A program made the translations under genes and the position numbers. Positions 31,956 through 33,148 of a DNA stretch of 33,148 bases are shown here, piece by piece (positions within the stretch are counted from its first letter, which is position 1; each line of letters begins with the position of its first letter). The stretch spans positions 1-33,148 of the forward strand of contig JAAZMR010000060.1 of the NCBI GenBank assembly GCA_012798695.1, given 5' to 3'. A model generated the notes under the pieces. That model was not told where the DNA came from and did no database searches. It was given only the letters and a program-made list of their open reading frames with translations. This stretch comes from Bacillota bacterium (GTDB lineage: Bacteria > Bacillota > Limnochordia > DTU087).

Positions 31956-32600
31956 GTGCTCACAGTGACTCAAATAGATTATATCAAACATCTGCGGGAA
32001 ATCGAAGGGGCCTCAATCAGCGAAATAGCCACTAGGGTGGAATGTTGCTGGTCAACAGCCAAGAAATATGCAGATGGCAACATTGACCTTCAGGGGATGC
32101 CAAAGCAGAAAAAAACGGCCGGTTATGGAAGGATACGAAGAGTGGGTTGAGGCCATGCTGGAAGAAGACCAGAGGATGCCAAGAAAGCAAAGACGCACCG
32201 CTCAGAAAATTTATGAAGAGCTCCTCGAGATAGGGTATTTAGGCTCGGCCCGTACAGTTAGGGACTTGTGTACGCCGCATAAAACTAGAGCTCCAAGAAA
32301 GAGAAGCAGAGCAATCATACGGTTAGAGCACAGGCCCGGTGAGGCCCAAGTGGACTTTGGTGAGTTTAGAGCCATTCATGGCCAAGAGGTGAAGAACTTC
32401 TATGAACTCATAGTATCATTTCCCTATAGCAATGGTCAGCTTTGTTGGGTATTACCGGCAGAAAACAGGACTCTGCTTTTTCCATGGGCTTCAGAGCCTT
32501 TTCTGGGAAATGGGCGGGGCCCCTACCGTCATAAGGTTTGACAACATGTCACCGGTCGTAAGAAAGGTCTTTAACAAAGAAATTGCCGAAAAAGTGCGAC
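31956..32600 (+). pseudogene. istA: Truncated, frameshifted istA (IS21 transposase)
   Basis: The N terminus of IstA begins at GTG 31956 (RBS AAGGAGG) with the helix-turn-helix ISEIATRVECCWSTAKKY. Near the A7 run at 32109-32115 the frame changes by +1, and the protein resumes as EGYEEWVEAMLEEDQRMPRKQRRTAQKIYEEL, reaching EAQVDFGEFRAIHGQ, which contains the first catalytic aspartate of the DDE domain. A second +1 shift near 32470-32477 is needed to read HGLQSLFWEMGGAPTVIRFD, then NMSPVVRKVFNKEIAEKVR. After that, sequence jumps into istB. About half of istA, including later catalytic residues, is missing. Confidence 0.85.
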
Positions 32601-32783
32601 GTTACATCTAATCTAGAATTCGGCCGGTGGAATGAAATATTCCGCGATGATCGGCTTACAGCTGCCTTGATTGATCGTCTGATTCATCACGCCTATATGC
32701 TAGGATTCACCGGCACAAGTCTTTGTTACCGCGAAGCAATCATGGCCAGAGGAGGTGAGGGTGCCACAACAGTAAGGCAGTAG
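32601..32783 (+). pseudogene. istB: 3' remnant of istB (IS21 helper ATPase)
   Basis: The reading frame gives VTSNLEFGRWNEIFRDD followed by RLTAALIDRLIHHAYMLGF, which corresponds to the C-terminal part of IstB AAA+ ATPases. Everything upstream (Walker A, Walker B) is missing, since the istA remnant joins directly at about 32600. The final residues after GTSLCYREAIMA diverge from the usual IstB end. No function is expected. Confidence 0.8.
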
Positions 32784-32930
32784 CTCTTGTTCCGAAGGCA
32801 AAACATCTCCGGGATGCTATGCATTATTTAGCTGCCAAACTATGTAGAGATTACTTGCCAAACACATAGCAAGGGCAAATGGATATACTGTCGTACTAGA
32901 GCCGATTTGGCCTTACACCGTTAGTATGAG

Positions 32931-32959
32931 TTGATTGGGATAGCTAGGGGGGGTATAAT
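32931..32959 (+). promoter_or_regulatory. Sigma-A promoter of the nucleotidyltransferase gene
   Basis: TTGATT (32931-32936), a 17-base spacer and perfect TATAAT (32954-32959), 69 bases before the GTG start. The preceding 90 bases after the IS remnant show nothing else I recognise. Confidence 0.8.
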
Positions 32960-33028
32960 AATGTTGATGGATTGTGGTTTCGCTATGATTGGCAGGGTAA
33001 AAGGAGTTAAGACCAGGAGGGGATGGCG

Positions 33029-33148
33029 GTGATCGAGGTAACCGAGGCCCTAATTCAAGAAATGGTGTTTGTTGCCGCGTCGGAATGTAAACCGGATGCC
33101 ATCATTCTTTTTGGTTCTTATGCAACAGGTGGTGCTGGACCTGAGTCC
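33029..33148 (+). CDS. Nucleotidyltransferase (MNT-like) domain protein, 5' end only
   Basis: Only the first 40 codons are in the window. After a helical start (IEVTEALIQEMVFVAASECKP) the strand DAIILFGSYATG carries the GSYATG motif of minimal nucleotidyltransferases (DNA polymerase beta fold), followed by GAGPES, which should lead to the SDxD metal site just outside the window. GTG 33029 has AGGAGG 8 bases upstream; ATG 33023 is too close to it. Such genes are often paired with HEPN-domain genes as toxin-antitoxin modules, but the partner is not visible. Confidence 0.8.
   Translation, partial: MIEVTEALIQEMVFVAASECKPDAIILFGSYATGGAGPES

Larger units (their letters stand above)
31843..32839 (+). 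mobile_element. Decayed IS21-family insertion sequence
   Basis: Remnants of istA and istB lie between near-perfect inverted repeats: TTTGACAGCTAAAT (31843-31856) and, reversed, ATTTAGCTGCCAAA (32826-32839), matching at 13 of 14 positions. A second TGACAGC copy follows within the left end, as in IS21 ends with repeated terminal motifs. IstA is frameshifted and lacks its C-terminal half, and istB keeps only its 3' end, so the element cannot transpose itself. True outer boundaries and any target duplication are not clear. It inserted just after a tRNA-Arg terminator. Confidence 0.75.

Noticed and set aside
31485-31963. Reverse-strand frames overlapping tRNA-Ser(GCU) and tRNA-Arg(ACG)
   Set aside because: They are antisense to tRNA genes and give the familiar artefact translations (EEEGFEPS, CARRDSNSRPSDS).
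32100-32120. A programmed frameshift at the A7 run in istA
   Set aside because: A second frameshift further on and the missing second half of the gene show decay; istA of IS21 is not known to need frameshifting.
1-33148. CRISPR array, integrase attachment sites or prophage
   Set aside because: No regularly spaced direct repeats, no integrase, cas or phage structural genes were seen.

Overview
The window looks like a chromosomal segment of an anaerobic, hydrogen-metabolising, endospore-forming member of the Firmicutes (Bacillota) that also carries genes expected of a cell with an outer membrane. The spore-former call rests on a sleB-ypeB germination pair and a YqhV-type gene, supported by a YlbF/YmcA-family gene, a T-box leader and sigma-A-like promoters. 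The diderm call rests on two TolC/OEP-family proteins in one operon with a HlyD adaptor and a MacB-type ABC exporter. Anaerobic metabolism is shown by a four-subunit 2-oxoacid:ferredoxin oxidoreductase and an NADH-linked [FeFe] hydrogenase. I cannot name the species; a Limnochordia/Hydrogenispora-like lineage would fit but is only a guess.

Layout. Bases 1-126 hold the 3' end of a 5S rRNA and a tRNA-Asn, so an rRNA operon lies to the left. Bases 139-5091 carry a housekeeping block: ychF, ylbF-like, asnS, a reverse-strand yqhV-like gene and glyA. Bases 5189-8345 encode the oxidoreductase in the order gamma, delta, alpha, beta. Bases 8429-11264 hold two tandemly duplicated MFS transporters, each with its own promoter. 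Bases 11329-12976 are a seryl T-box leader and serS. Bases 13253-18776 form a tightly overlapping export operon (OEP, OEP, HlyD, ABC ATPase, MacB permease). Bases 18887-20212 encode a TPM-domain protein and LemA. A tRNA-Ser(UGA) follows.

Bases 20508-29039 are the most interesting part. A strong promoter is followed by about ten genes in one direction. First comes a putative redox-sensing and signalling set: DRTGG protein, RsbW-like GHKL ATPase, degenerate sensory-type [FeFe] hydrogenase, second DRTGG protein, PHP phosphoesterase and GHKL ATPase. Then come the structural genes: a thioredoxin-like [2Fe-2S] protein, HydC, HydB and HydA. HydB stops before the C-terminal 2x[4Fe-4S] domain found in many bifurcating homologues, which bears on whether the enzyme uses NADH alone or NADH plus ferredoxin.

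Bases 29241-31345 are sleB-ypeB. Bases 31534-31815 hold tRNA-Ser(GCU) and tRNA-Arg(ACG). Bases 31843-32839 are a decayed IS21-family element with frameshifts and an internal deletion joining istA to the 3' end of istB. The window ends inside a nucleotidyltransferase (MNT-like) gene with a good promoter.

Taken together, the oxidoreductase would make reduced ferredoxin from 2-oxoacids and the hydrogenase would dispose of NADH electrons as H2 (or take up H2), probably under the control of the adjacent sensor module.
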